Of a stretch of 64,000 bases of DNA, positions 7,623 to 17,313 are shown piece after piece. The position numbers and the translations under genes are program-made. Below the pieces are notes generated by a model. The model was not told the origin of the DNA and made no database searches. It saw nothing but the letters and a program-made list of their open reading frames with translations. Position 1 is the stretch's first letter. Every line of letters begins with the position of its first letter. The stretch is from NCBI GenBank assembly GCA_963737545.1, contig CAVTTH010000003.1:1240001-1304000 (forward strand). The letters run 5' to 3'. Source of the stretch: CAVTTH01 sp963737545. GTDB lineage: Bacteria > Verrucomicrobiota > Verrucomicrobiia > Chthoniobacterales > UBA10450.

Positions 7623-9347
7623 GTGAATCTCTCGCCCGATCAGAAAATCGCCGGAGTTCTCACGCCCCTTTTCGCGCTGCGTACGGAAGGCGACCTTGGG
7701 ATCGGTGACCTCGAAGCACTGAAGCAGTTTATCGATTGGTCCGCCGGCATCGGGTTCAAAGTCGTCCAGCTGCTGCCGATCAATGAGACGGGCCGGGATA
7801 ACAGCTCCTACAATGCGATCAGTGCGATGGCGATCGAGCCAACGACACTGCACCTTGCACCGGGCTCACCGGAAGATCTTACCGAGGCAGACTATGCGGA
7901 GGCGACGGCGAACGCGGTGACGAACCTGCGCCAAGGCGCGGTCAATTATCGCCGGGTGAAAAAACTGAAACGCGACTTGCTCGAAAGAGCGTTTGCGCGT
8001 TTTCGCGAAAGGATCGCGGCAGACGAAAACGCAGCGAGCGAGTTTCGCGAATTCTGTCGCACTGAGAAATCGTGGCTCGATGATTACGCTTTCTTTCGCA
8101 CGTTGATGGAAAAAAACGGCGAGCGGGAAGCGTGGGACAGGTGGCGTCAGGAGCACTCCACGCTTGTGGCGGCGAGGATTTGGTTTGCCGGACTCGGCCC
8201 CAAGGGGCGCGCCAAATTCGAAGAGCGGCAGGATTTTTTCCGCTACGTGCAATGGATTGCTCGCGCGCAATGGCGCGTCATCCGGCAGTACGCGGAAACG
8301 CAAGGCGTCGCCCTCATGGGAGATGTCCCGTTTGGCGTCAGTTACTACAGTGCGGATGTTTTTTCACGGCCGGCCGAGTTCGCGCTGGAGTGGTCTGGCG
8401 GCGCGCCGCCGGAGCCGTATTTCAAGGACGACAAGTTTACCCAAAAATGGGGACAGAACTGGGGCATTCCCATTTATCGCTGGGAGGCGATGGAAGGAAA
8501 CAACTTCGATTGGTGGCGGCAGCGGGTTCGCGGCGTGCGGAAAATTTTTCACGTGTTCCGGATTGATCACGTGCTCGGATTTTACCGCATCTATGCCTTC
8601 CCGTGGCGGCCTTCGCGGAACGAAGAGTTTCTGCCGCTCGACTGGAACGAAATGCAACGTCGGACCGGTGGTCCGGTTCCACATTTTATTCCGCGCGGCG
8701 ATGAAACGCCGGATCATTGCGAAGCGAACCGGCGAGAGGGTGAGAAATACCTTCGCGTCGTGATCGAAGAAGCCGCCGACACGCGCGTCACAGGAGAAGA
8801 TTTAGGCACTGTGCCTGATTATGTGCGTCCAAGTCTGCATTCGCTAGGTATCGCCGGATTCAAGATTCCTCAATGGGAAAAGTATCCCGATGATCGATCG
8901 ATTCCCGGCAGTGAATACGAACGGCTGTCCGTCGCGACTTTTGCGACGCATGATCACAAACCGATTCGCGCCCTTTGGGAGGAGGTCTTCGCAGAGCAAG
9001 TGGAAACGTCGGAGCAGGCCCGGTATGACCTGGAGAAGATGGCGGAATTTGCCGGGTGGAAACCCCAGCCTGACGAACCCGTTGATTACGCGCGCGATTT
9101 TTATCCCGCAATCATGGAGGCGCTCTTTCGCAGCGAAGCCTGGATTGCAGTGGTCATGATTACCGATCTGCTCGGACGCAAAGAGCGATTCAACGTCCCT
9201 GGGACGGCGACGTCGTCGAACTGGAGCCGGCGAATGCACCTGACCGCAACAGAACTGGCGGAAAGTCCGAGTGTCCGTAAGCGAGTCAAGCTGATTCGCA
9301 AACTTCTCGAGAAGACCGGGCGCGCTCAATCACCTCTGTCATCCTAA
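7623..9347 (+). CDS. malQ: 4-alpha-glucanotransferase (amylomaltase)
   Basis: GH77 enzyme that transfers maltooligosaccharyl units between alpha-1,4-glucans during maltose and glycogen metabolism in the cytoplasm. 574 aa. Family motifs include PINETGRDNSSYNAISA near residue 50, GDVPFGVSYYSAD, the nucleophile region FRIDHVLGFYRIYAFP, the acid/base segment GEDLGTVPDYV and ATHDHKPIRALW. The start is the GTG at 7623. It lies immediately after a family B repeat with no clear Shine-Dalgarno sequence, so the leader may have been altered. The terminal Leu-Ser-Ser-stop is encoded by a family A repeat. Confidence 0.93.
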   Translation: MNLSPDQKIAGVLTPLFALRTEGDLGIGDLEALKQFIDWSAGIGFKVVQLLPINETGRDNSSYNAISAMAIEPTTLHLAPGSPEDLTEADYAEATANAVTNLRQGAVNYRRVKKLKRDLLERAFARFRERIAADENAASEFREFCRTEKSWLDDYAFFRTLMEKNGEREAWDRWRQEHSTLVAARIWFAGLGPKGRAKFEERQDFFRYVQWIARAQWRVIRQYAETQGVALMGDVPFGVSYYSADVFSRPAEFALEWSGGAPPEPYFKDDKFTQKWGQNWGIPIYRWEAMEGNNFDWWRQRVRGVRKIFHVFRIDHVLGFYRIYAFPWRPSRNEEFLPLDWNEMQRRTGGPVPHFIPRGDETPDHCEANRREGEKYLRVVIEEAADTRVTGEDLGTVPDYVRPSLHSLGIAGFKIPQWEKYPDDRSIPGSEYERLSVATFATHDHKPIRALWEEVFAEQVETSEQARYDLEKMAEFAGWKPQPDEPVDYARDFYPAIMEALFRSEAWIAVVMITDLLGRKERFNVPGTATSSNWSRRMHLTATELAESPSVRKRVKLIRKLLEKTGRAQSPLSS

Positions 9348-9450
9348 GCGCAGCGAAGGACCCCTCAACTGGTATTGGTTCCACAGGGTAACAGGTGTGA
9401 CCATCCAGGTTATCGGGAGGTCCTTCGTCGTCTGCGCGACTCAGGATGAC
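9338..9450. repeat. Dispersed palindromic repeat, family A
   Basis: Left arm begins GTCATCCTAAGCGCAGCG and supplies the stop codon of malQ; right arm ends TGCGCGACTCAGGATGAC. About 60 bases lie between the arms. It fills most of the malQ-mdh spacer. Confidence 0.85.
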
Positions 9451-9510
9451 AAGTACGACCGCCACTGAAAATCGATGTTTCATCTCGATTGATCCGTGGC
9501 TAAATAAATC

Positions 9511-10495
9511 ATGAACTCACCCATCAAAATCGCCGTCACCGGCGCTGCCGGACAGATCGGCTACGCGCTTCTTTTTCGCATCGCCTCCGGCGAAATGTTC
9601 GGGCCCGAGCAACCGGTCGTGCTGCATCTGATTGAAATTCCGCCGGTGCTCGATGCCTTGAAGGGTGTCGTTATGGAACTGGACGACTGCGCTTTTCCGC
9701 TGCTAAAAGGGGTCGTTCCGACAGCGGACCTGAGCGACGGTTTCCGTGATGTGAGCTGGGCGTTGCTGGTCGGCAGCATCCCGCGCAAGGCCGGGATGGA
9801 GCGCAAAGAGTTGCTCGGGATCAACGGCAAGATTTTCATCGGGCAAGGCCAGGCGATTGAAAAAAATGCCGCGGCCGATGTCCGCGTCCTCGTTGTTGGA
9901 AATCCGTGCAACACCAATTGCCTGATCGCGATGAACAACGCGAAATCGATCCCGCGCGATCGCTGGTTTGCCATGACGCGCCTGGACGAAAATCGCGGGA
10001 AAGCACAGCTCGCGCAGAAGGCCGGCGTCGACGTGACCGAAGTCACGAACATGACGATCTGGGGCAATCATTCGGCCACGCAATATCCCGACTTCTACAA
10101 CGCGAAGATCGGTGGCAAGCCGGCCGAGCGAAGTGATTGGAGATGAAGCATGGCTGAAGGAAACTTTCATTCCGGCGGTGCAACAACGCGGTGCGGCGGT
10201 CATCAAGGCGCGCGGTCTCTCCTCCGCTGCTTCGGCGGCGAACGCGATTATCGGCACGGTTCGTTCCCTAACGACCGATACCGCCGACGACGATTGGGAC
10301 AGCGTCGCCGTTTGTTCGGACGGCAGCTACGGCGTCGAGCAGGGTTTGATTTGCTCCTTCCCGATTCGGGGCCGCGGTGGCAAATGGGAGATAGTCCGGA
10401 ACGTCCCGATCAACGAATTCAGTCGTGCGAAGATTGATGCATCGATCGCCGAATTGAAGGAAGAGAAATCGCTCGTCGGCGAGTTGATCGCCTAA
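9511..10495 (+). CDS. mdh: Malate dehydrogenase, frameshifted
   Basis: NAD-dependent interconversion of malate and oxaloacetate in the TCA cycle. The first frame contains the dinucleotide loop TGAAGQIGYALLFRIASG, GSIPRKAGMERK, VVGNPCNTN, the substrate-binding TRLDENR and the catalytic-His segment IWGNHSATQYPD. After KIGGKPA one extra base near 10123-10130 moves the frame. The expected EVIGDEAWLKETFIP continues in the other frame through GLSSAASAANAII to the stop at 10495. Corrected length is 327 aa, the typical size for the 327-330-aa MDH clade. Treated as one gene with a +1 error. Confidence 0.93.
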
Positions 10496-10708
10496 TTGAT
10501 ATCGGGCGAAGAGCCAGAGCTTTTCGGCGAATGGCAGAGGTGAACGACGTTGCAACGTACGTTTATGCGCCGATCATCTATCTTCGCGCGATCACTTAAC
10601 CGCTTTCTCCTTCATTTCATGGTCTCCCATGAGTGACGGGCGAATGCGGAAGAAGATTTGGAATCCGTAGCCCAGGCCGTCGCCATAGTAACGTTCAAGG
10701 CCGCCGGG

Positions 10709-12055
10709 CTAGATGTTAACCGTGAATTGTCCCCCCAGTCCGATGTCGATCTTTTTTCCGTGCACCAAATCGTGAACGTAGCCGACCGAGACGGCGTTAA
10801 CCGGAAAGATCCTGTCATGATCGACTTCATCGAGAACGAGTTCGTGTCCGGATTTTTCCACTCGTTCCCAGCGCGCGTAAATCGTGTCGCGTCCACGCTG
10901 ATAATTTGTTTCGACCAGAAACGATTGCGTGCGCCCTTCTTTTGTGACGTCGTTCTGTCCCCAGACAAATGAACTGGACCAGTTCGAATCGGGACCGAGC
11001 GGCAGGTTGTAAATGACTGACGCAGTCGTGCGATGCAATTTCAGATTGGGATCGAGTCCCTCGGGGCTCTTGATATAACCGTTTGAAATCTGGAGCGCGA
11101 GGTTGGGCGATGGGTTCCAGGAAATTCGACCACTGCAGGAATCAAAACGCGGCCGATCGAAATCGTAACGCTCTTCATCCGGCTCGCGACCCGTGAAGAT
11201 GCTGCCTTCCAGCTTAACGTTGTGCCATTGCAGACCAAGCGTCGCCACGCCGAACGTAATGTGGGTTGAATCCTGCCAGTGATGCGAGATCGGCGCGTCT
11301 GGATCGTCCATGGCGGAAAGCCGATGCATGAATGCCGGGGGACCGAGGGCTGGTTCCCCCGGATATCCTAGATAGAGATAGGCGGAAATATCGTGCGCAA
11401 ATTTTTTGGAGTAAGCGAACGAAAGCTCGCTGAACAAGTCATGCGGGTGCTGTCGATCGTGCAGTGCGTCGCCGCGCCACGACTCACCAGTTTGGAATAG
11501 AAGGGGATAACCACTTCCGCGTTCGGTGAGAAGATCGGCGCTCATCATCAGGCGCAGACCGATCTGCGCGTTCTCCCCGAGCGGATGCGAAAACATTGCC
11601 ATGAACCAATTCGGCGCATCGATCCGATCGTCGCCACGCGGCGAACTCACGTTTGTGTAACGCGGGAAAATCCCACCATGGAGCATGAGCATGTTGTCAC
11701 CGAACATGAACATGTGGCCATAGATCGGGGTTGAATCGGGCACCCACGATGTGCCGGAGCTCTCGCGACTCATCGGATCGGCCAGATCCACCGACGATCG
11801 CATCGACATATCCATCTCGTGCTTGGTACTTCCGTGACTCTTGGAATCGGATCGCGGTTTCAACTCTTTTATCGGTACGAGTGTCATTCCGCATTTTGGA
11901 CAATTCCCAGGATGATTCATGATCACATCGGAATGCATTTGGCAGGTGTAATCCTGCGACGGCGACACCGCTGGCATTGGGGTTGATTGCGAAAATACGA
12001 CCGTCGCCGCGCATATCATCGCGGCGGTGATCAAAATTTCTTTCATGTAGGTCAA
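10709..12055 (-). CDS. Putative outer-membrane protein with N-terminal heavy-metal-binding domain; in-frame TAG
   Basis: A signal peptide (KEILITAAMICAATVVFS) is followed by a small heavy-metal-binding domain: YTCQMHSDVIMNHPGNCPK then CGM, with the CxxH and CxxCGM pattern seen on copper ATPases and CusB-type proteins. A His/Met-rich linker leads to about 330 residues rich in aromatic beta-strand segments, compatible with an outer-membrane barrel. The ATG at 12055 precedes a second in-frame ATG nine bases on. The frame hits TAG at 10709-10711, yet the same frame continues sensibly for 38 more codons (GLERYYGDGLGYGFQIFF) to a TGA at 10592-10594. A stop mutation or base error is likely. A copper or other metal role is inferred. 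Confidence 0.7.
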   Translation of the reverse strand: MTYMKEILITAAMICAATVVFSQSTPMPAVSPSQDYTCQMHSDVIMNHPGNCPKCGMTLVPIKELKPRSDSKSHGSTKHEMDMSMRSSVDLADPMSRESSGTSWVPDSTPIYGHMFMFGDNMLMLHGGIFPRYTNVSSPRGDDRIDAPNWFMAMFSHPLGENAQIGLRLMMSADLLTERGSGYPLLFQTGESWRGDALHDRQHPHDLFSELSFAYSKKFAHDISAYLYLGYPGEPALGPPAFMHRLSAMDDPDAPISHHWQDSTHITFGVATLGLQWHNVKLEGSIFTGREPDEERYDFDRPRFDSCSGRISWNPSPNLALQISNGYIKSPEGLDPNLKLHRTTASVIYNLPLGPDSNWSSSFVWGQNDVTKEGRTQSFLVETNYQRGRDTIYARWERVEKSGHELVLDEVDHDRIFPVNAVSVGYVHDLVHGKKIDIGLGGQFTVNI

Positions 12056-12168
12056 AAATGGGTTTGCTCGTCCGGGAGGCGCGGAGCGTGTCTTGCCGAG
12101 GCAACCGCGATGGTTGCCTTACAATTTTTTTCCGTAGTGGCTCCGAAATAATCGGAGCTGACTTGTCA

Positions 12169-12570
12169 CTACGCGCGTACGAGCGCTGGTGGCGCGTGAG
12201 CGAGAATGCTCCGCTGCAGTACCGACTCAGCGAAAGTCTTCGCGCCGGGCGGCCCGGTATCGACCCGCAACCATGGACGAAAGATTGACAGCGCGACTCC
12301 GACTTGCAGCGGAGCGAAACAGGCGTGACCGGACTGCAATTTCGTGGCGACAGGGGCCAAGCTCTTCACCGGACTCGCAGCGACGGCGCGCAACGTTTTG
12401 CAGCACGGCAAACCGGCGGCGGGCTTCTGTTTCGACGGCTGCGAGTGCATCGAGCATTCGCCCGGCTCCGCGGTGATCCGCGAGATGACGGTACCGAGCG
12501 CGCAATGGTTCGAGACAACGAACCAGCCTATCAGCATGACGAATATGGTCGGCCACCGAAAAGCGATCAT
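12169..12570 (-). CDS. Small secreted or membrane-anchored Cys/His-containing protein of unknown function
   Basis: I place the start at ATG 12570, giving 133 aa; the frame is open further upstream but without plausible signal. The N-terminus (MIAFRWPTIFVMLIGWFVVS) is a strong signal peptide or anchor. A CSMH motif and a paired PCCK follow in the middle. This Cys/His content and the position directly upstream of the metal-binding outer-membrane gene on the same strand suggest a periplasmic metal-linked partner. No family was recognised, and the C-terminus is low in recognisable structure. Confidence 0.5.
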   Translation of the reverse strand: MIAFRWPTIFVMLIGWFVVSNHCALGTVISRITAEPGECSMHSQPSKQKPAAGLPCCKTLRAVAASPVKSLAPVATKLQSGHACFAPLQVGVALSIFRPWLRVDTGPPGAKTFAESVLQRSILAHAPPALVRA

Positions 12571-12688
12571 CTTGCGTCCGGACCTCACGTTCTTCCTTGA
12601 TCGGTTCGGAACTCGAAACGTGCAAACGGATTTTGAGCCGGATGTATCCGCGTCTTGCTCTCGGTCCTGAGAAACGAGAAAGTGCGTC

Positions 12689-13174
12689 ATGCGCAAAGTT
12701 CATCTCGACCAAATCAAAGAACAGGAACGAAAATCGCCGGCGGGGAAATATCATAAGTTTGTGAAGGACATTTCCATCGCTCTGGGGCGCGATCGCGATT
12801 CGCTCGACCTGGCGAAACGGCATCCGTTTGATCTCGCGATCGCGCGCATTCCGAAAGGCAAATCGTATTGTCCGTATCATTCGCATGGCGCGGAGTCGGA
12901 GCTGTATCTCGTCGTCTCGGGCCGCGGCAGCGTCCGTGATAAAGATGGAACAACTGAAGTTGGACCCGGCGACGCGTTTTTCTTCGGACCGGGCGAAGCG
13001 CACCAACTCTCCTGCGCGGGCGAGGATGATTTTGTTTATTACGTGATCGCGGATAATCCGCGCGGCGATTCCTGTTATTATCCCGATAGCGGCAAGTTCG
13101 CGGTCGCGACGGAAGGCGGTGAGGAAGTGATCGTGAAAGGAACCGAGGCTGATTACTTCGACGGCGAAGAGTAA
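12689..13174 (+). CDS. Cupin-domain protein
   Basis: 161 residues with a single conserved beta-barrel. Cupin motif 1 is seen as YCPYHSHGAESELYLVVSG, near residues 60-78, and motif 2 as GDAFFFGPGEAHQLS, near 93-107, giving the His-His-Glu...His metal set. Cupins of this size bind a metal and act as sugar isomerases, dioxygenases or sensors. The substrate is unknown. The C-terminal end is acidic (EADYFDGEE). It is divergent from the small secreted protein gene upstream. Confidence 0.8.
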   Translation: MRKVHLDQIKEQERKSPAGKYHKFVKDISIALGRDRDSLDLAKRHPFDLAIARIPKGKSYCPYHSHGAESELYLVVSGRGSVRDKDGTTEVGPGDAFFFGPGEAHQLSCAGEDDFVYYVIADNPRGDSCYYPDSGKFAVATEGGEEVIVKGTEADYFDGEE

Positions 13175-13309
13175 GGTCGCGCCGCGGCCGCGCCTGAAAT
13201 GATCTCTCCGGTTTTAGCATGCATCGCCCCTTTGTCTGGGTTTGAAAGACTAACGACACCTCCAAAAAAGGCCTTGACATCCGGCAACGGTGGCGCGCAA
13301 ACTGGCAAA

Positions 13310-13678
13310 ATGAATCTGACGCCAGAGCAAATCTGGGTCTCCCGCGAAGCGAAAACCAAGTGCGCAGCGTTGGTAAGAAGATTTCTCGGCGCTCTATTTC
13401 TCGTCGCAATGTGTTCGCTGGTGTTTTCGTGCAAGAAGATCGAACCGGCTGAGTCAGTCACCGCGAATCTGGCAGGTGAGCTGAAGCTCGAGCCGGCCAA
13501 GTTCGCCGACGCGATCCCGGACGATTACGGACCTCTGGTCGGCGTGACCCAGAACCCAAAGGATCCCGGATGGGTCGGGCTTTGGTTTCAGAAATCGGAC
13601 AGGACGGTCACCGCCGTTTTTGTGCAAATTAACCAAGGGAGGATCTACGAGAAAACGCTCACAATTCCGCGCAAGTGA
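13310..13678 (+). CDS. Small putative lipoprotein
   Basis: 122 aa from ATG 13310; an open stretch upstream has no better start. A hydrophobic segment ends in a lipobox-like LVFSC followed by KKIE, which points to a lipid-anchored envelope protein. The mature part includes DDYGPLVGVTQNPKDPGW and a strand-rich end (TVTAVFVQINQGRIYEKT). No named family recognised. A TTGACA sequence at 13274-13279 could be a -35 element, but no good -10 follows. Confidence 0.6.
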   Translation: MNLTPEQIWVSREAKTKCAALVRRFLGALFLVAMCSLVFSCKKIEPAESVTANLAGELKLEPAKFADAIPDDYGPLVGVTQNPKDPGWVGLWFQKSDRTVTAVFVQINQGRIYEKTLTIPRK

Positions 13679-13721
13679 TCTGAGTTGGCGGCCTTCAGGC
13701 GTTGAAGATCGAAGTTAGACT

Positions 13722-13950
13722 ATGATTGAAAAGTTGATTTCGGTGATGTCCCGCCTCTTCTTTGTTGGAGCGGTTCTATTATTCGGCCTCGGTGTGATCG
13801 AGAGGATCGCGTACGCGGCTGGCTACGCAATCCCGTTGCTAGGTCCGTTCACAGGCGGCCGTTTAATGGAAATCGCGGTCTGCTCTCCTGGTTTTCGTAA
13901 TTGCTGTGCAGCTCCGGGAGATGAAGGAAGAGCTGAAGAAGAAACCCTGA
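13722..13950 (+). CDS. Small two-helix membrane protein, frameshifted
   Basis: From ATG 13722 the sequence reads LFFVGAVLLFGLGVIERIA, one membrane helix, then a short loop. Near 13878-13882 one extra base must be skipped. The other frame then gives a second helix (LLVFVIAVQLREMKEEL) and a lysine-rich end with a stop at 13948-13950. The corrected product is 75 aa. Left uncorrected, the frame runs to 14012 with an unlikely Cys/Arg-rich tail. Function unknown. Confidence 0.55.
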
Positions 13951-14031
13951 CCGGCTCAAAACGGCCGATTACTTCTTGCAGCGAAGGAGTAAACTCGCAG
14001 CGATTCCGTTAGCCGGCGATTAACCCCGGCG

Positions 14032-16620
14032 TCACTCCGTCCGCAACGCGGTCATCGGATTCACACGCGTAGCTCGGCGCGCGGGCAGCCAGGTCGCGAT
14101 GAGTGCGGCGGCAGCGAGGAGGACGGGGGCGGTCGTGAACGCGATCGGATCGAGCGCGCCGACCTGGTACAACATTCCGCTCAGCACCTTCCCGGTTGCC
14201 ATGGCAAGCAAGAGACCGAGCGCGACTCCGCACAGAAGCATGATCGAGCCCTCACGCAGGATCATCCACAATACCGTGCGAGGCTGCGCGCCAAGGGCCA
14301 TCCGAATTCCGATCTCGCGCGTGCGACGCGCCACCGAATACGCTTTCACTCCGTAGAGACCAACCACCGCCAGCCCCAGCGCGAGTCCGCCGAAGACAGA
14401 AAACAGGGCCGCGCCCGCGCGAACGATCCAGAGTTGGAAGTTGCCGTCGAGGTGTTGCGCGAAAGTTCTGAGCGAGACAACTGGCAGCGCAGGATCGACG
14501 TCGCGAACGGTTCGACGAATCAGATCAGCCGCGGATCCCTCGCTGCCGCTCGGCAGAGAAGCGAACCGGACGAAGAAGAACACGTCGCTCTGAAAGCAGC
14601 GTGAAAAGGGCAGGTAAAGGCTGCTCCTTGGCTCCTTTTCAAACAGAGCATGGCGTGTTGGAGGAACAATCCCGATAATCTCGATCGCGTCGCCAGGTTT
14701 GATGTCTCCAGTGTTGTTCCTGCTAATGCCGAAGGTGCTGTCACCGTCTTCCTTGGCCCGGAGCGCGTGCTCGCCCGCAAACTGAATGCGCTGACCGAGC
14801 GCATCGCCGTCTGGCCAAAGCTTTTTCGCCAGCACTTCGTCGATGATCGCGACGGCGGGCCCTCCGGACAGTGTGGCTTCCGCGGCAGTGAATGTCCGTC
14901 CGCGCAAAACGGGGAGACCGACGGCGGCAAAATAATCAACGCCCACGCTGTTCAAACTCGAGCTGTAAGCGAGTCCTTCGGCGGCGGTGGCAGGCCGCGC
15001 ATCAGGTCCGACATTCACGCCGGCGCGCTGCACGGCCTTGCCGAGTGAAACCAAACCAAAGGGAATCGTCGCGGAAATGCTTGCGTGTTCGACACCCGGA
15101 AGCGCGGCGAGGCGTTCATTGAGAATCCGATAAAGTTCCGCTGCGCGCTTCGGATCCTGGCCGACAAGACTGGCGTCGATTTCGAGGAGGAAACTGTGTT
15201 CGGGATGCAGGCCGGTGTCCGCCGAAGCGGCTTTGTTGGCGCCGCGAATGAAGAGTGCCGCCGCGGTGAGTAATGCGAGCGAGAGCGCGATTTGCGCCAC
15301 GACCAGCGGATTCCGCGGCAAAAATTTCCAACGTCGCCGAGCAACATCTTCGCCTGCCTGCTCTTTCAAATCAGCAACCACCGCCGTGCGGGAAAGTTTG
15401 AGCGCCGGTCCAAGCGCAAAGGCGAGCGTACCGAGCACACAAAAACCAAACGTGGCCGCGAGCAAAGCGGGATTTGGTCCACTCAGCCAGACGAGATCGA
15501 ATGGCATCATTTTCCCGAGCGAAGCGACGAGAAGATCGGATGACCAAATTCCGAGAACGAGTCCAGCGGCGCCGCCGAGGAGCGCTAAGACAAGGCCTTC
15601 AGTCAGAAGCTGGCGTACGATCCGCGTGCGCGCGGCGCCCACGGCAAGACGGATGGCGATCTCCTTGCGCCGCGCTGTTCCGCGCGCGAGCAGCATGTTC
15701 GCGAGATTGAGACACGCGACGAGCAACACGACGACCGCCATTCCCAAGAGCAGGGGAGCAATCTTCGCCATTTCGCCATCGTCCTGAGGATTTGGGCTGG
15801 TGGAAAAACGCGAGAGCGGAGTAGTCATGAACGTCTGGTCTTTTTGCTCGACTGGGAACGCCTTTTCCAGGTTCGTGGCCAGACCTTTGAGCGCCGGCTC
15901 CGCCGCGGCCGCGGTCAGACCGGTTTTGAGACGACCGACGATGAGCAATTGCGGGTTCGCGCGATCGCTCAGCGACTTCGGTCCGCTTTCAAAGTCGTTC
16001 GCGACTTCATCGTAAACGCTTAGCGGCAGCCAGACCTCCGATCCAAAGATGTGCATCGTGCCGGTAAAACCCTTCGGCATCACGCCGACAATGGTAAAGG
16101 ACTTGCCGTTGATGAGCAGTTGCGAGCCGAGGAGCGCGGGATTGCCGCCATGTTTCTTCCAAAGGCTATGGCTGATGATTGCGACGTGCGCGCCGGTATC
16201 CGGTTTTTCTTCTTCCGGCAGGAATGCCCGGCCGTGGATTGGCGCAACGCCGAGGACCGAAAAATAATTGGAACTGACCAGAGCTGCGAACGCCCGGCGG
16301 GTGTTGCCTTTCTCTCCCAGACCGACTATTCCGAGGTTGTAGGCAAGGGTATCGGAGAAGACCGTGTTTTGTTCACGGATGTCGCGATAAGTCGGATACG
16401 AGAAATCGCGAAAGGCTTTTGGATTCTTTTTGTCCTGTGAGCACAACTGCACAATTTCGCTCGGGCGCGAGTAACCCACAGCCTGGAACAGCATCGTATG
16501 GACGAGACTGAAGATGGCGGTGTTTGCGCCGATTCCCAGCGCGAGGACGGTTACAGCGGCGATCGTGAATCCCGGCGCTTTCAAGAGCTGCCGGACGGCA
16601 AATTTGAAATCTTGAATCAT
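14032..16620 (-). CDS. MacB/FtsX-type ABC transporter permease (ADOP-like)
   Basis: 862 aa from ATG 16620. A short N-terminal segment (DFKFAVRQLLKAPGFT) and first helix are followed by a periplasmic MacB-like domain to about residue 290. Three helices of an FtsX domain follow (MAVVVLLVACLNLANMLLA). The pattern then repeats: second periplasmic domain and second FtsX domain ending ARRATRVNPMTALRTE. This duplicated architecture is typical of the large permeases found in many copies in Acidobacteria and Verrucomicrobia. No ATPase gene is adjacent, so it either pairs with a distant one or has another role. Substrate unknown. Confidence 0.88.
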   Translation of the reverse strand: MIQDFKFAVRQLLKAPGFTIAAVTVLALGIGANTAIFSLVHTMLFQAVGYSRPSEIVQLCSQDKKNPKAFRDFSYPTYRDIREQNTVFSDTLAYNLGIVGLGEKGNTRRAFAALVSSNYFSVLGVAPIHGRAFLPEEEKPDTGAHVAIISHSLWKKHGGNPALLGSQLLINGKSFTIVGVMPKGFTGTMHIFGSEVWLPLSVYDEVANDFESGPKSLSDRANPQLLIVGRLKTGLTAAAAEPALKGLATNLEKAFPVEQKDQTFMTTPLSRFSTSPNPQDDGEMAKIAPLLLGMAVVVLLVACLNLANMLLARGTARRKEIAIRLAVGAARTRIVRQLLTEGLVLALLGGAAGLVLGIWSSDLLVASLGKMMPFDLVWLSGPNPALLAATFGFCVLGTLAFALGPALKLSRTAVVADLKEQAGEDVARRRWKFLPRNPLVVAQIALSLALLTAAALFIRGANKAASADTGLHPEHSFLLEIDASLVGQDPKRAAELYRILNERLAALPGVEHASISATIPFGLVSLGKAVQRAGVNVGPDARPATAAEGLAYSSSLNSVGVDYFAAVGLPVLRGRTFTAAEATLSGGPAVAIIDEVLAKKLWPDGDALGQRIQFAGEHALRAKEDGDSTFGISRNNTGDIKPGDAIEIIGIVPPTRHALFEKEPRSSLYLPFSRCFQSDVFFFVRFASLPSGSEGSAADLIRRTVRDVDPALPVVSLRTFAQHLDGNFQLWIVRAGAALFSVFGGLALGLAVVGLYGVKAYSVARRTREIGIRMALGAQPRTVLWMILREGSIMLLCGVALGLLLAMATGKVLSGMLYQVGALDPIAFTTAPVLLAAAALIATWLPARRATRVNPMTALRTE

Positions 16621-16732
16621 ATTCTCGGGCGCGGCGGCGCAATTGCGTTTCCATTGTGATGGAATTGGTCGCTGGTTTGGATTCAAATATCTCGCCAATG
16701 TCCTGCAACGAGGAACAGCGCTCCTTAATCCT

Positions 16733-17245
16733 TTGAAACCGGCTTCCTATCTTTCGCCGAAAACAGAAATTCGCCGGAGTTCAATTCAAGGTCGCGGACT
16801 GTTTGCGATCGCTGGCATCGACAAGGACGAAATCGTCGCCGTGAAAGGCGGTCACATTATTACGCACGAGCAATTGCGTGAACTGGCGCCGCGACTTGGT
16901 TCGGCGGAAATTCAGATCGCGGACGATTTATTCATCTGTCCGGTGACGGAAGAAGAGCGTGAAGGCTCGATGATTTTCAGTAATCATTCGTGCGAGCCGA
17001 ACATCGGCGTACGCGGTCAGATTGTCTTTGTCGCGATGCGTGACATTCGCGCTGGCGAAGAGTTGACGCACGATTGGGCGATGACCGATGACGACGATTC
17101 CTCGATGGTTTGTCATTGTGGCGCCGCGACCTGCCGCGGCACGATCACTGGCAAAGACTGGCAACGCCCGGAGCTACAAGAACGATATGCGGGTTACTTT
17201 TCTGCCTATTTGCTCCAGAAGATCGCTCTCTCGCGCCCACGGTAG
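16733..17245 (+). CDS. SET-domain protein
   Basis: SET domains use SAM to methylate lysines. Visible motifs are IQGRGLFAIAGIDKDEIV near the start, FSNHSCEPN (the NHS catalytic/SAM motif), GEELTHDWAM and a post-SET-like zinc cluster CHCGAATCRG. The frame is open upstream to a TTG at 16643, but homologous sequence seems to begin near YLSPKTEIRRS, so the TTG at 16733 is used here. No ATG is available, making the start uncertain. About 170 aa. It is divergent from the permease. The target protein is unknown; such short bacterial SET proteins are usually uncharacterised. Confidence 0.8.
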   Translation: MKPASYLSPKTEIRRSSIQGRGLFAIAGIDKDEIVAVKGGHIITHEQLRELAPRLGSAEIQIADDLFICPVTEEEREGSMIFSNHSCEPNIGVRGQIVFVAMRDIRAGEELTHDWAMTDDDDSSMVCHCGAATCRGTITGKDWQRPELQERYAGYFSAYLLQKIALSRPR

Positions 17246-17313
17246 GGACGCGGAGCTGCGACGTCCACTGGTGGTTGTCCGAATTTAACGTCCCTTTACG
17301 GGTGGTGACGCGC

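Noticed and set aside
12100..12127. Hairpin GGCAACC-GCGAT-GGTTGCC followed by a T-run as a terminator
   Set aside because: The T-run follows on the plus strand, but both flanking genes are on the minus strand, so it would not end their transcripts.
12227..13006. Minus-strand open frame of 259 codons
   Set aside because: Arg-rich, overlaps the cupin gene and the small secreted protein gene in another frame; no motif.
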